From Isoetes taiwanensis (Eukaryota; Streptophyta; Lycopodiopsida; Isoetales; Isoetaceae): a DNA stretch of 64,000 bases. Shown piece after piece: positions 11,340-23,232 of this stretch. The position numbers and the translations under genes are program-made. The notes under the pieces are model-generated. The model was not told the origin of the DNA. It did not search any database and saw only the letters and a program-made list of their open reading frames with translations. The first letter of the stretch is position 1, and every line of letters starts with the position of its first letter. The stretch spans positions 1 through 64,000 of the forward strand of contig JAJEKV010000525.1 of NCBI GenBank assembly GCA_021234155.1, written 5' to 3'.

Positions 11340-12780
11340 AAGGAGAAACTGCATCGATTAGCCCGCATTAACCGCCAAAAAGACCGATCCCCAGATAATG
11401 CTCTCGCACATAGGACATCAATCCGCATGCACTAATGCTCAAAGAAGTCGATAATCTCGCCAAAGGCCTTCCAAAACGCTCGAGACTAAATCCCCTTTTT
11501 GGCAAATTCGGATCTAATCTCTCGCCTTTTTCGAGAGGTTTGGGTTTCTTGGCATTAAAGAGCTTAAATCGGAGCTCGGGTGATGATTAACACGCCTAAT
11601 CCGCCAAAAGGTTTAACGTGGCCCGCGCCTTTTAGGGTTCCTAGATTTTGTTGGAACAATATCCCACAAAATGCGGAGGTAAAATAAAAGTCGTGGTATA
11701 TATAGATAGCTTTCAAGTTAATAATAAAATTACGCTACCTTCACGGGATTCGCCCGCTGTCCGCCCCCACATGCCAAGGGGTACCACGTGGGCCGCTGGA
11801 AATTATATTTAGTAGATACCGGGCTTGGGGATTAGATAGGAACTTTTTTTTTCAAATTTGGCACCATTCCCAAGAAATGAACAATGAAGGTCAATATGGT
11901 TTTTTCAAAAATTTTTTCCAAAGGAATCTTTTTTGATGCTCTACAAGATGAGAGAATCTTTTTGCAAAAAAAGAGCGTGAAATTTGATGAAACATGGGAA
12001 ATGGGTGGTGACATGGCACTATGAAGTGATGAAGTGTCATGTAAGGTGGCAAAATGACTTTTTTCTAGTCAAAACTTGTAATGAAGTGGAGATGATGTGG
12101 ATGACATGTGTATGATGATGTGGAAGCACTTGGGGATGATGTGGCACCATGGGATGATGACGTGTTATCTAAGGTATAAAAATGACTTTACTTAGGTCAA
12201 AAGTTTTGAAGAAATAAATTTTGAGGTAGGTGACACATGTATGATGACACCGATGTGCTTAGGCCCAGATTCCACTAAGCCGGCCATTTCTGGATCTGCT
12301 GGCAAGAACTAGCGGGTGATCGGCAACAAAACAAGGCTTATCTACCATCTTCTACATTCCATTGCAGCTCCGGCACTTCGTGATTCTAAGCTTTGTTCAT
12401 CCAAGCTGTCAAATTTTCCCAAACTCTCGCAAGATCCCCCGCCTCGTTATTTCTATGATAACTCACTCCACGCCGGAAACTTCCACCCACAATTCTGACT
12501 GCAATGGAATCGCAACAAGGGTGTTAATTGATTATTTGTGGTCTGATTCGTTGCTGCACTAACCGACCACACAATAGAATCTCGGGCCTTAGGTGGTGAT
12601 GTGGATGGTATTTGGCATTCTTGAGGATGATGTGGACAATTTGGCAACCAATTGGGCATTAGTGCATATATCAATAGATCTTTTATGCAATGGCTTGAAT
12701 AATTTACTCTTCCATACTTGTTTGAAGAAAATGTGCACTTTATCTCTCTAGCTTAGCTTTTAGAAAGAGAAGACTTGTTG
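11340..12780 (+). repeat. Dispersed repeat R1, copy 2
   Basis: Second R1 copy. It shares with copy 1 the head ('gattagcccgcattaacc', 'taatgctc'), the 'ggtaccacgtggg' block (11780-11795), the 'gatgatgtgg' middle (12080-12150) and the tail (12590-12775, 'ttttatgcaatggcttga'). The copy is interrupted by a MITE-like insertion at 12264-12587. Differences from copies 1 and 3 are clustered at short sites rather than spread evenly. Confidence 0.7.
12264..12587. mobile_element. MITE-like insertion in R1 copy 2
   Basis: A 324-bp block absent from R1 copy 1 at the equivalent position (about 1710). It is flanked by the direct repeat CTTAGG (12258-12263 and 12588-12593), consistent with a target-site duplication of at least 6 bp. 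The ends are short imperfect inverted repeats: 'cccagattc' on the left and 'gaatctcggg' on the right. It has no coding capacity. The ends resemble hAT-type MITEs, but the duplication length does not settle the superfamily. Confidence 0.6.
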
Positions 12781-13150
12781 CAGCAACAATTGACAAAGAA
12801 TCAATGATTTTTCTTGGTGACGAGCCCCCCAGCATGACCCTTGTGCACAACCCCTTAAAACCCAAGTTTTCCCTTGAAAAGGCTTTCTAGACCTTCTTCT
12901 TCAATGGTATAGAGTGAGGATTCAAGAAGAGGGAGCTAATGCTTGCAGCCAGACACAATTGCAGTGTGGCCTTTGTACATTAGCAAAGGCCTATTGAGGC
13001 AAGGATCAACCGACGTTAGTGAGTTCTCAGATAACTAGGATCTCTGGATTGCAGACACACTAGGATCTCTGGAAAATCGATGCCATCTCATTTTACTCGA
13101 TTCTTGTTGTTTCATTTAGCCTTTTTATATTTTGGTTTGTCAATTTTCTT
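12776..13150. other. Non-R1 segment after R1 copy 2
   Basis: Sequence without an R1 match. A short plus-strand frame reads TIDKESMIFLGDEPPSMTL at about 12791-12850, which looks protein-like, but it is brief and unidentified. Contains a small repeat 'ctaggatctctgga' at 13037 and 13068. Confidence 0.3.
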
Positions 13151-14830
13151 CGGTTGTATAACACTAATTTAACGCATGAACCATTTGGTGTTTACATGCG
13201 AAAGTCACCTCCATATCATCCACATCACATTCACACCATCCACATCACCTCCATATCATCAGCACAACCATCATGTCTCATCCATGTCGCCAAAACATTT
13301 TGGCTAAGAGAAAAGATGTTTGCTAATTTCCTTGCTACATGATCACCCTTAGATGGTCATGTCATCATTTTCTTGCCATGTCACCACATACTTTGCCATG
13401 TCTATTGCCCTTAGTCCATTTTTTTACCAAAAATTAAAACAACTTATTTTCTATTTTTTTCCCCAAAGGCTGGAGCATGGAAAGGTCTTTTAGAAAATTC
13501 GTTTTGGCTATACATATAGCCCCTCAAAATCAAGTTATTGGGATGCATGCCAAATTTAAACTTTAATAGAACTAGCCTGTTCTACTCCTAAACCTACCAA
13601 GCCTATCTTTCCACCTATCACATCCAGCCACGTGACAAGACATCAAATCATGTTATGTACATGTTTGTGTGCCAATACACCTAAAAGAATGAAGCTGTTC
13701 ACTAGAACTAAAATTGCAAAGTCCAAGTCACAAGTAGCCTTAACCTCGATCAACTAGCTGGGACATCTATCTAGATTAATCCTTATAGTAGTATTATCTG
13801 TCCACACTAAGACAAATTGTCTTTAGTGCGCATTTGTTGTCCAAAACATCGAGTGAGCAACACATATCCATGACTAAACATCTAGAATCATATTATATGA
13901 ATATAATAAACAATGGCTTTAACATTTCCTTGGACATAAAGTACTATACTGTAAGTTCATATATAGAACCATCTAATAAATTAATAGCACGGTTCATACC
14001 CAAAGGTTTATCTAGGCTCGACTTGAATGGCTTTGGGGAATGTTTTTGTTTTATGAGGAGATGAAAGTTGGTATACAAAATGGCAACATAGAAGAGCTAT
14101 ATGCATGCTTGACACATTTGGCTAACATTTGACTTCATACAGCTGTGTGAGCTTATAGAGCATAAAGCTTGACGACATCCATATATCACTTGGCAACTTG
14201 TAGAAGAAATTTTGATATGAAAACCAAGAAAGGACATTGATTTGGCATCATATATATAGGAATTTGAAGAAGCATTTTGATCATCTAAGGATCTTAAGGA
14301 CTTGAAGTCAAGGTTTGAAAAGACCCCTCGAAGTTTCATATTGGTAGTTTGCACGCCTTTTGGCGTGATATTCTACTTCCCAAGCTATCATCATTCTATC
14401 CAAAACCATGTCTCTCATACCTGATTGATCTCTCCTTTCATGCACCATTGCCATTTTCTAGGACCAAAATTAGCAAGTCCATTTTTTCCTAGTAAACAAT
14501 GCATTCATCCATACACACTAAAAAATTGCTAAAATTCCATTTTGGCATTTATAAGGTCCAAAACCATATTCTCTAAAAACAAAGATAGAGAAAGAAGGGC
14601 ACCTCTAATATAACATTTCTAGAAAAGGCAAAAGTTGACCTTTGTGCCTACATGTCAAAGTTCTCCATGATTCTCAAGATCATCATATACCATCACATAT
14701 CATCATCACCACCACGTATCATCCCCATCACTCCTCAAAAATCATCACCATGTTATATCCATGTGATGAAAAGTTTTTGATTAGGAAAAGAGTTAGGCCC
14801 ATTAGGCCAACAATTGCCGGGCGAATTTAA
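13150..14830 (-). repeat. Inverted R1-related repeat tract
   Basis: 13190-13400 is rich in 'ccatatcatccacatcac', the complement of the R1 middle. 14090-14560 resembles the inverted tail at 7620-8000 (shared 'gacatccat...cacttgg', 'ttgatttg(g/a)catca', 'tttgaagacttgaagt'). 14690-14760 again has 'catcatcaccaccac' sequence. No coding frame supported. Confidence 0.5.
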
Positions 14831-15949
14831 TTCGAGAGGAATGTGTTTACTATTGTCGTTGTTGCGATACCACCGCAGGTGGAAGTTCCTTACATGGAGT
14901 TAGATATCCCAAAATTTCCTAACGAGGGATGTTGGTCGGCAGATGCCCCCGATGATGCATGCAAAGCCCGCCGCCTAAGCTAAATAATGCTTGAATCTAG
15001 GAACTACCATGACCTCAATGTTGATTCCTACAGCTTGTTTCAAATTGCCCCGGTAGTTGATGCCAACACACGATCCGAATTTGTCAAGTAGTGAAACTGG
15101 CCTTATTTGTACATCACCACTTTTACATTGCCCGTCACCAATTACTTGGCAGATCACCACATTTTTTGTCAAATCGCCCATCTTATAGCCATCTTTGCCC
15201 TAAAACTAAAAAAGTTCGTGATTTTCTAAATTTTCTTTTTCCATAAAGTAGAGCATGGAAAAATTATAATATAGGCTTTGAGAAAATTGATTATTGCCAT
15301 ATTTAGACCTCCAAAATCCATTTCTTGGTAAGCCCTGTCATAAATTAAAAAAAAAAAAGAAAAAGAAAAGGGGCCTAACTACTTCTACCCTACCTATACC
15401 CATTCTCCCTTTTACGACGCGGTACATCCGGGCGGTGTGGGTGGCAACGAAAGTGGATTCCCATGTGGAAGTCCGCTGTGAACAAATCAAATATTTTGCT
15501 TAGGATTCATTTTATATTCAATCGCCGCGATGATAGATCTTTATGAAGCAATGCTTCCCGCGGCGCTTTGTCGGTGCAACGCCATCTCCAAAATCGATGG
15601 ATGTTTTTTTTGCTATTTTTTTTTTCAACCATGGAATCCATTCCCGTGTCAAATCAAGGCCACTTTGAAAAGGAAATTATCCCACATGGCATATTTTTGA
15701 TGCTCTACAAGATGGAAGAATCTTTTTGGCAAAAAAACTCTTTGACTTTTGGTGAAAAGAAAAATTTAAATTTGGTGAGGTGGCAAGGGTGAGTGAGAGG
15801 TGATGTGGCAAAGAAGTGGTCACGGACACAAAATGAGATGATGATGTGTAGTGGAAAGGATATTTTTCTTAGTCGTAAAACATTTTATCGTGAGTGATGT
15901 GCAGTGATGTAGCACCGCTTAAGGTTGCTCTTTCTAGTCCGGTAGGAAC
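14831..15949. other. Mixed repeat remnants, no gene seen
   Basis: 15190-15310 resembles 13440-13560 ('agcatggaaa', 'ttagaaaatt'). 15640-15800 resembles the R1 middle ('gatgctctacaagatgg', 'ggtggcaa'). No coding region or RNA gene supported. The 5' edge of LINE-A copy 2 near 15950 is inferred only from where similarity to copy 1 begins. Confidence 0.4.
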
Positions 15950-16368
15950 ACATTGGTCGATAGCAAAATAGTGGTGAGAGTTTATAGTTAGGAGGCAGAC
16001 CGCTTTGTGATTTTAGGAAATATTAAAAAAATGGAAAAAAGGACAAGATTCGCTGGAAAAAGGGGTCGTGGGACGTGGTGTCCGGGAATGTACAAAAGTT
16101 GGGATGATGGGATTGGTATTGGGAAATGTGCGTAATTTACGTAAAGGGTCGATTTGGGGAAAAAGGGATAACAAAGGATCGGAGGAAATAATGACGGATT
16201 ACAGAGCTATTGATACCATCCGCACTCTGCCGAAAAGGCCATAGCCAAATTCGGGAGATAGTGGGTCACCTTGCAATGACATTGAAAAGGGTGAAAAGGT
16301 GAAGGAATTTGTTGCTTTCGGGATTTCCTTACCTCTACCGCAGATATGGTGAACACTAGAAGATCTTC

Positions 16369-18135
16369 GTGAGTGGGGACCTTGCAGCCGTAAGGAAGCA
16401 AAGGGATCAAATTTCGACTATGCTAATCAAGTGGGGAAGAAGTGCTAAAGGGACCGCTATGCACAAAGAAACCTGTTTGTGGGTAAGCCCTTCAAATGCA
16501 AAACCAGAGAAAATAAACTTAAATTTTGAAATCTCGAGGCCTTATTGGTTGCATTGGCCACCAGGGGTAAGACTTCAATTTTTAAAAGGGGAACTAGAGA
16601 GATTGGAACAGGGGGTCGCTATCGCCAAAAGATCTATTGGATTGACTTTCCTTTTTTTATGGTTGAATGTGGTAATAGTCAAAACAACCCAACATTCTTT
16701 TCTCAAACAGTGGTACTATTTCCAAAGCCAACACTCAAGTCTTCTTCCGTAAATGGTACCCATCCTTTGATTCCCAAAGCTCAACTATTCCACCCGCTTG
16801 GACTTATTTACAAGGATTAAACCCCCCGTATTGAACGAAAGCAGCTTTTGCTCACTGCTCCGTATCACGTGAAATATCATAAGCCGGGAAATCTCCCAAG
16901 ACAAAGCCCCAAAAGTATGGGCACAAATCGATATTTCAAGCCAATCCTCAAGAAATCAAATTTATGGATTACTTTGGTAATCCTAAATCCTTGAAGCTGG
17001 TATGGCAGGGTCTGCCTCAGCCATGCTCGGCTTGTGGTATAAGACTTCATGGAGGAAAAATTTGTAAAGGGGGAAGGGAGATTAAGTCTGGACTCAAAGA
17101 AGTGAATCCGGGAAAAAGAAGGAGGAGGGCTGGATTACACCAAATAAAGGAAGATTGGAAAGACAAAGGCAGAACAGAAATGGCAGTGAGAGAAGGAAAA
17201 GAAAGAAACAGAGAATCAGAGAAGAAAAAGAGAAAGAAAAGGCTAAGGCAGAGTATGGAAGGAGTGTAGAAAGGAGGACAAAGAGTGAATGGAAAAAAGA
17301 AAGTTCAATTCATGGAGGAATCTTCCAAAGTTAAGGTCCTAAATAATCCCGAGTCTAAGGGGAAAAGCATCATGGAGAATTCCACTGAAAGAAACAGATC
17401 CACTTCTCTGTCAATCAGGGAACCTCAAAGTGTTGGGAATGATTACTCCTCTTCTGAGGAATCAGCTGGTTATAAAGAAAAAGGGGAGCCAAGCTCACCC
17501 AAGTCTAGTGTAGATTCCCCCCACCGTTGTAGGAGCTTTTTCCCAAAGAGCTAGGGAGCATTGAGAGGGTTTCAGTACAAGTGCCTCCCACAGATATTCC
17601 TAAACACCATTCTGATCATGATGGAGTCTTGCCTGAAAATACAAATACAGGTGTAGATCTATGCATATCACAGGGACCTGGAAAAGCTGAGCAGAACAAT
17701 GTTCTAAGCCAAAATGTTGCAACTCCAGGAGGCCAAGGAATTGGTGCTGAACACATTAGTAGACCTCTAAGTCCAGCTGGCCAAGAATTGGGAACTCACC
17801 CCCAAATGCTTATAACTCCAGCAGGCCAGGGAACTAATTGTGAACAAACCAATAGACTTGTAAGCCCTGCTGGGCAAGAGGTGATACAGGACATCCTTGT
17901 GGCTGAAAAAGATATCTTCAAAACTCCAGCTGCACAATTAAGAGAATTGAAAGACAATTCTTCCATACTGCATGGGAAGTTTTGGGAGGGAGAAGAGGAT
18001 AGTGAAGATGAAAATGGGGGGAATCCAAAAGAACTAACCTTTGCCACCCCTCTTCCACAGACAAAAAAGAGACAGAAGAAGGTCTATACCCCCAGGGAAA
18101 ATGGACCTGTAACCAGGAGTTCCAAAGTCCAATGA
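16369..18135 (+). pseudogene. LINE-A ORF1 (gag-like, zinc knuckle), broken
   Basis: The RNA-binding ORF1 product of an L1-like LINE, which in intact elements packages element RNA. It is split into frames at 16369-16752, 16964-17269, 17285-17554 and 17581-18135. The second frame contains CSACGIRLHGGKIC at 17024-17065, an exact C-x2-C-x4-H-x4-C zinc knuckle. It is followed by a strongly basic region (KRRRRAG, EKKKRKKRLRQ). The last frame has four imperfect repeats around PGGQ/PAGQ and an acidic patch (EGEEDSEDENGG) before a basic end (KKRQKKVYTPR). Stop codons at 17270 and 17552 and a frame change near 16750 break it. Confidence 0.75.
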
Positions 18136-18159
18136 AGATTGTGTCCCGAATTTAAGAGG

Positions 18160-18860
18160 GATTAAGGGCCCCCTAAAGAGGAAAAAGGGCTCTCATTGCT
18201 TTGAAGGAATTAAAGGCGCATATAATCTTGTCGCAAGAGCATAGATTACCCTGCCTTTGAGGCATCAAATTTAGGCACGTGGATCTTCCCAATGGTGACT
18301 CAATATGGGCCCCAAAGCAGATGGCACAAAAGGGGGTATCTCAGACGCCCGAATGGATATAAAAAGGTAAATTCCTTTGTGCACCCTTCAAAGCAGATGG
18401 CGTGTGGTTTTCCCCCGGAGGTAGAACAGAAAGGGTAGGCATTATCAATGTCTATGCTTCCACTTCCCGTAAGAGAGGGAGTTACAATGGAAAAATATGA
18501 CAGAGTGGTCGCAGGGACGTAATACAAATAATTGATTCTCGCTGAGATTTCAATAATACTCCCTCATGGGAGCGAAAGGTGGAAAAACTCAACATGTCAA
18601 AAGGAGAGAGAACACAATGGGACAAGTTGGCTCATAACTTTGTATACCATGCTCCCCTTCATCTAATGCATACCATGGTGTAACAAAAGACAAGGGAATG
18701 ACAGTGGTGTATTGCCTTCTTGATGTGTTCTATACCAATATATCTACCTTAGATGGGTGGGATAGTTTGATTATTGAAAATGATCAGAGTAACTCAATAT
18801 CCGATCACTATCCACAAGTTCTCGACACGTGTATCCCGCCACGTAATAGACATGCCGATA
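18160..18860 (+). pseudogene. LINE-A ORF2 endonuclease domain, broken
   Basis: Remnant of the APE-type endonuclease that nicks target DNA in LINE retrotransposition. One frame at about 18435-18470 reads GIINVYAST, matching the conserved 'NVYAP' strand. A DFNN match follows near 18550, and SISDHYPQV near 18790-18820 carries the conserved S-D-H of the active site. Stops and frame changes separate these, and the N-terminal catalytic part is poorly recognisable. Confidence 0.65.
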
Positions 18861-19289
18861 CATCATTCAAGCTTAATGTTAGTTTGTTGAATAACAAGAC
18901 CTTTTGTGAAGACTTTGTAAGGTTTTATGCCACTCTAGAGAGGGTCAATGCTAGTGGCTCAATGAAAGAATTCATTAGGAAATGTAAGCGATCAAAAACG
19001 GGTTAAGCAATGGGGTAGGGAATGGAACAAGAAGAAGAAACAGAAAAGATGGAAGTCTATCCGAAATGAGGGATATCGATGCAGGCTTTTCCTGGACAAA
19101 ACCAATGTGTTGCTGCAGCAGAGAGAAGAACTCTTGGAAAGAAAAGTAAAGCTAATTGAAGAACATGAAGCTAAAAGTTTGGCAGTCAAGAGTAGAAGTC
19201 TGTATGTCAATCAAATGGATGACTGTGGCTCTAAATTCTTCTATAGAGCAGCTAAGATGTGATCATGAACAATGGAATAGTCTCATTAC

Positions 19290-20812
19290 ATGATGAAAAT
19301 CGTGGTGAACTTTCCAAACAAGAGGACATTCGTAAAAATATTCTTCAACAAATATAAGGAACTATTTGCAGCCACCTGTACAGATAATGAAAAAATGATG
19401 GAGTTCTTTGACTACCTTGGCCCTAAGGATACACATATTGAAGATCAGCAGCTTCTGGCCACTCCAATGGAGACAGAGATTCTTGCAACTATCAGAAGTA
19501 TGGCTCATGGGAAAAGCCCGGGTCCTGATGGACTGCCACCAGAATTTTATGAACATTTTTGGAGCATTATGGATAAAGACATTACTACATTTATCCAAGG
19601 AGCCTGGCAGGCGAGGAATTTACACCCAGCAATAAATGCAGGTTTAATTGCATTGGTGCCAAAAGTGGACAAACCCTCTACATTCTCGGACTGGAGGCCA
19701 ATATCTCTCACAAATGTATCATACAAGATATCGCAAAAAATTTTGCCAATAGAATCAAGAAAATCCTACAGAAAAAATTAATCCAGCTGGGCCAAGCTTT
19801 CTCCCGTGCGTAAGCATATTGATAACTTCATTGGGGCATATGAGGGTTTACATTGGAATGGGGTTACCAACCAAGGATGTGTAACCGCCAAACCGACTTC
19901 GTGAGAGCCTATGATACCATCAATTGGAACTTTTATACGAGCCATGGACCGCTTAGGATTTTCGTAACAAGTGATTGCAAAATTGCTGGATTCAATGCTG
20001 CTGTGGTGCTCGCAAATATGGTTAATGGTACCCCATCCTCCTTCTTTGAATGTAAAAGAGGGGTTAGACAGGGATGTCCTCTGGCTCCCTATTTGTTCCT
20101 TATTGTGGCTGAAATGGTTACAAGGATCATCATGAAGTTGCAACAAACAGATAGAATCTGTAGTCTCAAGCTTCCTGGATCAACTGACACCCTGTCAGTT
20201 ATGCAATATGCTGATGACACGTTTGTGTTCTTAAAAGAGCAGGGAGACAGTATTAAAAACTTCTTGGAGGCAATGGATCTCTTTGGAAAAGCATCTGGGG
20301 TGGTTTTAAATAAAGATAAGTGTGCAATCATTCTGGACAGCTCAGATGTCAGTATTCATGGAATCAAAGTATGTGGCCTCCATACTGCTACAAAACTGTT
20401 AGGCCTACCTCTTGCTCTTAACATGAGTATGCATGGCTTATGGGAACCAATTGTCACCAAAATTAAAAAGAAACTCCAAATGTATCCCAAGTCTCTATCT
20501 CTGGCTGGAAGGGTGCAAATAATTAATGGAGTAATAGCCAGCTCTCATGTTTATTTTTCTTCAGCCATAATTGCAGATAAGAAAACATACCAGGAGTTAG
20601 AGGTCATCATGAAAGAATTCATTTGGCAAGGGGCACACATGGTAGGGTGGAAGTATCTCACTCTCCCCAGGAAAAGAGGAGGTCTAGGATGTAAGGATCT
20701 GCTTTTTGTGCCCGTGTTTTGGCAAAGAAAGCTAGTGTGGAGATCTCCGATGTCAACATCAAGGTCTCCCCGCCTTCTAATTACCAAATTCGATTCAAAA
20801 CTTCTTTGGTAG
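19290..20812 (+). pseudogene. LINE-A ORF2 reverse transcriptase, broken
   Basis: Reverse transcriptase of a plant L1-like LINE. The first frame (19290-19781) holds GKSPGPDGLPPEFYEHFW and LIALVPKVDKPSTFSDWRPI (RT blocks 1-2). After a frame break at about 19780-19853 the second frame continues with FVRAYDTINW, GVRQGCPLAPYLFLIVAE, and the catalytic YADD at 20207-20218, then ASGVVLNKDKC and LTLPRKRGGLGCKDL. All key RT motifs, including the aspartate pair, survive, but at least one frameshift and a stop at 20810 interrupt the ORF. Confidence 0.85.
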
Positions 20813-20839
20813 GGAGTCCATCTACCCTCACCACCTCCC

Positions 20840-22265
20840 GTGATTCAAAGATTTTACCAACTCAATCCTGCTCTAGGTACATCTGTCATTATGAGAAGAA
20901 TTATCCAAGCCTGGAATAAGGTTTCTGTTTGTTTTAAGGCCCATCAAATTGAAGATGTTTCTAGGGACTTTAACTTCTTTTGGCATCAGGGCTTAGTTGA
21001 TGAGGAAGATGGATGTCTAGCCTTAAAGCATCCAAGGAAATACAAAGAATGGAAACTCAGTGGATTGGATACTGTTGGCAATATGTTAAATGGTGAAGAA
21101 TGGAAAACATGGCAGGAAATATCTAATGTGGTACAAGACTCCACTTTGAACAGGAACATTCACAAGATCCTCACTAGACATCAGATGAGAGATACAACCC
21201 TAGCTAGAGGTCAGAACTGGACTGTACAAGGCAAAGGTTACAAGCAGGCTGTAATATATGCTCGGCCGCTATGTGAACATGGAACCAAAGTCTCAAATCT
21301 GGGGTTGTACAGAAGGAGGCCATCGTGGTCATAAGGAAAGGATGGAAATTACAAAGGTGCAAAAAAAGGTTATCTTTTTAGATGGTTGGTGCTCAATAAA
21401 AGCCTAAAGTCTAATGTTTACTGTGGCAAAATACAATGCTCAAATCTCTCGATAGATGTCCTTAGGATGTGGCCAAGCTGAAACATCCCGCCATATCTTC
21501 ATATGTCCTTGGTCTGGCACCTTTTTGGGCTTGATAAGCTAATACATAGGTCCCCCCGCGCCGTAACAAGCCAGCTATATGACTTTTTAGCAAATAGCTC
21601 TACATTCATGGACACCATTAGAACTCTTGCTCTTTGGACCATATGGAAGCATAGAAATGGTGTTGCTATAAACCAGAACAACCCGGATTTGAATGTTCTC
21701 AAGACTACAATACAATTGGAGCTGGCAGAGGCAGCCATGGCTCATAGATTGAACAGGGGAACAAACTATGACAGAAATTGGGATGGGTTGGGATCCTTTC
21801 ATGGGTTCTATGCATTTTTCTCTGCTTATTTTAATAATCTTTGTGCTGGTGATGGCAGAGTACCTGGTCAACAAACACCGTGGAAGGAGGTCATATGAGA
21901 GAGGTACCGTAAGATACACGGCCAATGACTCATCAAGAAGTGCCGGAAGCTTTGCTCGGGTAAAGACGAAACCATCATGGTCAAAACATTGGAGAAGATC
22001 CCCGAGATGAGGATATCCGCAATTTAAACAGATCTCAAGCCGTACTTTGAAGACAAGCTTAAAATTTGTGTTGATGCAAGAGAATCTTGGATACCTATAT
22101 TCGACTCGGGCGCTTTGGGGCTCGAACTTGACACCGCTTCCTTCGAGAACACAACTCATGCTTTTGCAAAGGATAACTCTCGATGGAGTTCGGATGATTA
22201 AGGCCTTAACAAAACCCTCGACTATCTTATATTTACAGTTTTTATGCAAGAACTTTGAACTTTAA
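20840..22265 (+). pseudogene. LINE-A ORF2 C-terminal part and 3' region
   Basis: Post-RT region. Frame 20840-21334 continues the protein (WTVQGKGYKQAVIYARPL). At about 21467-21515 a frame reads CGQAETSRHIFICPW, the zf-RVT type C...H...C motif. Frame 21503-21898 follows (LALWTIWKHRNGVAINQN), typical of plant LINE ORF2 ends. The last part (about 21880-22260) matches the C-terminus of copy 1 (VKTLEKI / VKTLRRI). Several frameshifts are present. Confidence 0.65.
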
Positions 22266-22448
22266 AGTATCGATATTTTGGATTTAATCCTTAAAACAAT
22301 GTTTTTCTTTAACTCAATTTTCCTCCTTTTTGGAGTGATAGGCCCGTTATACCTTATAATGAAGTTCTACTGGCATTTTGTATTACTATGTATTACATGT
22401 AATATAACTCTTCCGCCGCTTCTACAAAAAAAAAAAAAAAAAAAAAAA

Positions 22449-23232
22449 TAAGATCCATCACATACCACTACAAAGAACAAGTTCTGCTTGACACTATGCA
22501 TAATGTAATGTCCCCAACCCGGATGCCAATTCCACTAAGAAACTTTTTCCATCCATTCAAAAAAGCCCCGGATCCTTAATTCATAATAACCTACAAATGT
22601 TCCTTTACTATGAAGTTATGTTGCCATCTTAGCTTAAACATGCCACATAATATCAAACATGCCACAAGGGTCATAAAAATACTCTTTTCAAATGATTTAT
22701 TCTTTTGAAAGAATGAAATATGGTTTCAGATTTTTTTTTATATGGTTGAAATGTTGTGCCCCGAGGCTCAAGCATTCCCCTTAGGCTCTAATATGCCACC
22801 TTGGCTCATGAAATATGCTACATTGGCAAATGTAACATAGTCTATAGATGCAACATAGCTCTTCATATCGCTCCCATTTGGTCCTTGCATCGTAATATTT
22901 TGATCACCTCTCGAGGCAATAACACTGAATTCCTAGAAACAAAAGAAAAGAATTGTAAACAATAGGATCAGAAACCAAAAAAGAAAGAATTAATCCTTAC
23001 CAACACGGGATCCCAAACTTGACATCCCACCAAGAATTCTGCACCGACATTGCCATCGCAATTTTGTAGGAAAAAAAAGGTAGAGTGTAGGAAGTGAGCG
23101 AAGTGTATTCTTGGCTACCGTATTTTGGTAGATCGTGAGAAAAGACAACTTTATGTCTAGAATTAGAGATAATTGATGCTACAATTCTGTATCTAGCTGC
23201 AGTATCTAGGCTACTATTTCCAATCATTTTTT
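22449..23232 (-). pseudogene. B3-like domain relic, copy 2
   Basis: Minus-strand relative of the B3 block at 3699-3910. Matching landmarks are 'aagatccatcacatacca', 'tgtaatgtc', 'ggatgc(c/t)aattccact' and 'tttggtccttgcatc'. About 240 bp of unrelated sequence (22585-22830) splits this copy. An acceptor-like 'tttctag' sits at about 22935, and a possible upstream exon at 22998-23227 ends at a donor-like 'GTAAGG' (about 22995-23000) and reads KVVFSHDLPKYGSQEY...NSWWDVKFGIPC. The left edge is where LINE-A copy 2 inserted. Broken; B3 identity is moderate. Confidence 0.45.

Larger units (their letters stand above)
15950..22448 (+). mobile_element. LINE-A copy 2, near full length, inactive
   Basis: An L1-like plant non-LTR retrotransposon of about 6.5 kb. 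In order: 5' UTR-like leader shared with copy 1, ORF1 with CCHC knuckle, endonuclease remnant, reverse transcriptase, Cys/His tail, C-terminal extension, 3' UTR and a poly(A) tail at 22424-22448. Frameshifts and stops split both ORFs, so it cannot move by itself. The right flank continues straight into a B3-related block. No target-site duplication was found at the left edge, so that boundary is uncertain or rearranged. Confidence 0.85.

Noticed and set aside
19778-20146. Minus-strand frames opposite the LINE reverse transcriptase
   Set aside because: Shadow of the plus-strand reverse transcriptase, whose motifs are unambiguous.
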